Positions 14,666-15,602 of a DNA stretch of 15,602 bases are shown in pieces; position 1 is the first letter of the stretch, and each line of letters opens with the position of its first letter. The DNA is from Rhodococcus_G sp042754225 (GTDB taxonomy: Bacteria > Actinomycetota > Actinomycetes > Mycobacteriales > Mycobacteriaceae): the NCBI RefSeq assembly GCF_042754225.1, contig NZ_JBHZAH010000116.1, positions 1 through 15,602 of the forward strand, given 5' to 3'. A program made the position numbers and the translations under genes. The notes under the pieces were generated by a model, which was not told the DNA's origin, did not search any database, and was given only the letters and a program-made list of their open reading frames with translations.

Positions 14666-15415
14666 CTAGCCGAGCCGATCCGCGATCCGGTCGAGGTGTC
14701 CACGGATCTGAACCAGTCCGTCGGCGGGCACCGGTAGATCCCTCTCCACGGCGTCGAGTACGGACCTGAACGCGGGGACCAGTGGGCGGTACTTGGCGGA
14801 CAGGCGCTGACGCCTCGACTCGTCCTGCACGTACTGGACACTGCCCGCGTTGTCCACGAAGTCCACGAACTTCACCAGGAACACGCGCGGCCGCCCGATC
14901 ACACTCGTGACGTGGTTCGCGTAGACCAGGTGTCGATCCTCGGCCGAGCCCGAGGGAAGTGGGTTGGTCACCGCCGCGACCAGGGACGAGGTCCGGTCCC
15001 CGAAGTGCCCGGCGATCAGCTCGAGGGCCCTGGTCCGCGCGCCCGCCTCGTCGAGCGCGGGGGCACGCGGGCCGTCGAACAGCGAGATGATCTCGGTGGG
15101 GCAGTCCTCGACGGTGTCGTGCAGCGCGGTGGCGCACAGAGTCGGACCGTCGGCGCACCCGTACCGCAGGAGCCGGAGGACGTTGCGGAAGGGATGACCG
15201 ATGTAGGGCTGACCGCGACCCTCCTTGTCGGGGTTCCGGACGTCGTTGCGATGGGCGAACGCGGCCAGCTCGAGAGCGTCGGTGAACAGATCGCTCGACG
15301 CCCGGAGCTCGGCCGCCTTGTGCGAAATGGCGAAGCTCAGCAGCGCGGGGTCCATTTCCTTGAGATCGAGTCCGGCAAGGACCGTGCCCATTGCTGCGGT
15401 GAATCGGGACGTCAT
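14666..15415 (-). CDS. Stand-alone HD-domain protein, RelA/SpoT hydrolase-like
   Basis: This 249-aa protein resembles the (p)ppGpp hydrolase domain of Rel/SpoT enzymes and small alarmone hydrolases such as Mesh1. Motifs appear in order: FAHRND with His55, GQPYIGHPFRNVLRLL with His74, ATALHDTVED with His99-Asp100 and Glu103-Asp104, and LVKFVDFVDNAGS with Asp185 and Asn189. His55, His99, Asp100 and Asp185 are the expected metal ligands. The ED pair is the one linked to hydrolysis in Rel proteins. There is no synthetase, TGS or ACT domain. The segment from ~105-145 and the last motif (VKFVDFVDN instead of the common VKLADRLHN) are diverged, so a different nucleotide or pyrophosphate substrate is possible. 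The ATG at 15415 has AGGAAGG five bases upstream and is preferred to a start at 15481. It is a monocistronic minus-strand gene. Confidence 0.85.
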   Translation of the reverse strand: MTSRFTAAMGTVLAGLDLKEMDPALLSFAISHKAAELRASSDLFTDALELAAFAHRNDVRNPDKEGRGQPYIGHPFRNVLRLLRYGCADGPTLCATALHDTVEDCPTEIISLFDGPRAPALDEAGARTRALELIAGHFGDRTSSLVAAVTNPLPSGSAEDRHLVYANHVTSVIGRPRVFLVKFVDFVDNAGSVQYVQDESRRQRLSAKYRPLVPAFRSVLDAVERDLPVPADGLVQIRGHLDRIADRLG

Positions 15416-15519
15416 GACGTCCTTCCTACTGTCCGGTGCCTGCGGTCGCGGGGATATCGGGGCCGGCGTTCGGCGCAGCATCGAGGTTCTCGCGCTCCGT
15501 AGCGCTCTGACCAGGCGAT

Positions 15520-15548
15520 TTGACGTGGTGTGGGTCGTCGCGTAACTT
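15520..15548 (+). promoter_or_regulatory. Sigma-A-like promoter pointing out of the window
   Basis: TTGACG at 15520-15525 and TAACTT at 15543-15548 are separated by exactly 17 bases on the plus strand. Transcription would start near 15555 and run off the right edge. No start codon with a ribosome binding site appears in the remaining ~50 bases, so the transcript has a leader or is a stable RNA. The gene it serves cannot be seen. Confidence 0.55.
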
Positions 15549-15602
15549 TTGTCGAGTCAGAGCGACACGGACACCGACTCCGCCCCCGGGCGAGAGACAC
15601 GA

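Overview
The window is very GC-rich with strong third-position G/C use. The repertoire (several acyl-CoA dehydrogenases, an excalibur-domain secreted protein, TetR and MarR regulators beside acyl-CoA and oxidoreductase genes) points to a mycolic-acid actinobacterium. Rhodococcus or another member of the Nocardiaceae is most likely; this is judged by eye, not by a search. No tRNA, rRNA, CRISPR array, insertion sequence or prophage gene is visible.

Layout. (1) Positions 72-2792, minus strand: a tight three-gene operon of a histidine phosphatase, a 553-aa exported protein of unknown function, and an exported SnoaL/CaMKII-AD-fold protein with a lipobox-like N-terminus. (2) Positions 2793-5938, minus strand: a MarR regulator (5303-5938), then a promoter overlapped by a perfect palindromic operator (5038-5079). 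Downstream lie a dubious 68-codon ORF, an EthD-domain protein and an SDR dehydrogenase of the 3-alpha-hydroxysteroid/coniferyl-alcohol dehydrogenase type. (3) Positions 5939-6437: a gene-free stretch with repeated GGTTGT motifs. (4) Positions 6438-9212, plus strand: a beta-oxidation pair, 3-hydroxyacyl-CoA dehydrogenase and acyl-CoA dehydrogenase, preceded by a 16-codon ORF that resembles an enoyl-CoA hydratase N-terminus and closed by a strong hairpin. (5) Positions 9226-11022: divergent genes for a secreted excalibur protein and an unrecognised 406-aa helical protein. (6) Positions 11029-14182: a TetR regulator divergent from a two-subunit acyl-CoA dehydrogenase operon of the PimC/PimD (FadE alpha-beta) type. 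Twin TAAGC-N4-GCTTA-like sites lie in the shared intergenic region and a perfect hairpin terminator ends the operon. (7) Positions 14427-15415: a putative two-helix membrane peptide and a convergent stand-alone HD-domain protein resembling the hydrolase half of RelA/SpoT. (8) At the right edge, a good sigma-A-like promoter points out of the window.

How the genes fit together. Most of the metabolic content is acyl-CoA oxidation. The acyl-CoA dehydrogenase at 8012 would make an enoyl-CoA, an enoyl-CoA hydratase encoded elsewhere would hydrate it, and the dehydrogenase at 6485 would oxidise the 3-hydroxyacyl-CoA. The PimC/PimD-like pair would act on a dicarboxylic, cyclic or steroid-derived acyl-CoA and is probably repressed by its TetR neighbour. 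The MarR-EthD-SDR block looks like a small inducible catabolic or detoxification unit.

I did not find a convincing undescribed system. The items most worth checking are the operator-promoter at 5.05 kb with its unexplained leader, the apparent enoyl-CoA hydratase scar at 6.44 kb, the exported-protein operon at the left, and the solo alarmone-hydrolase-like HD protein at the right.
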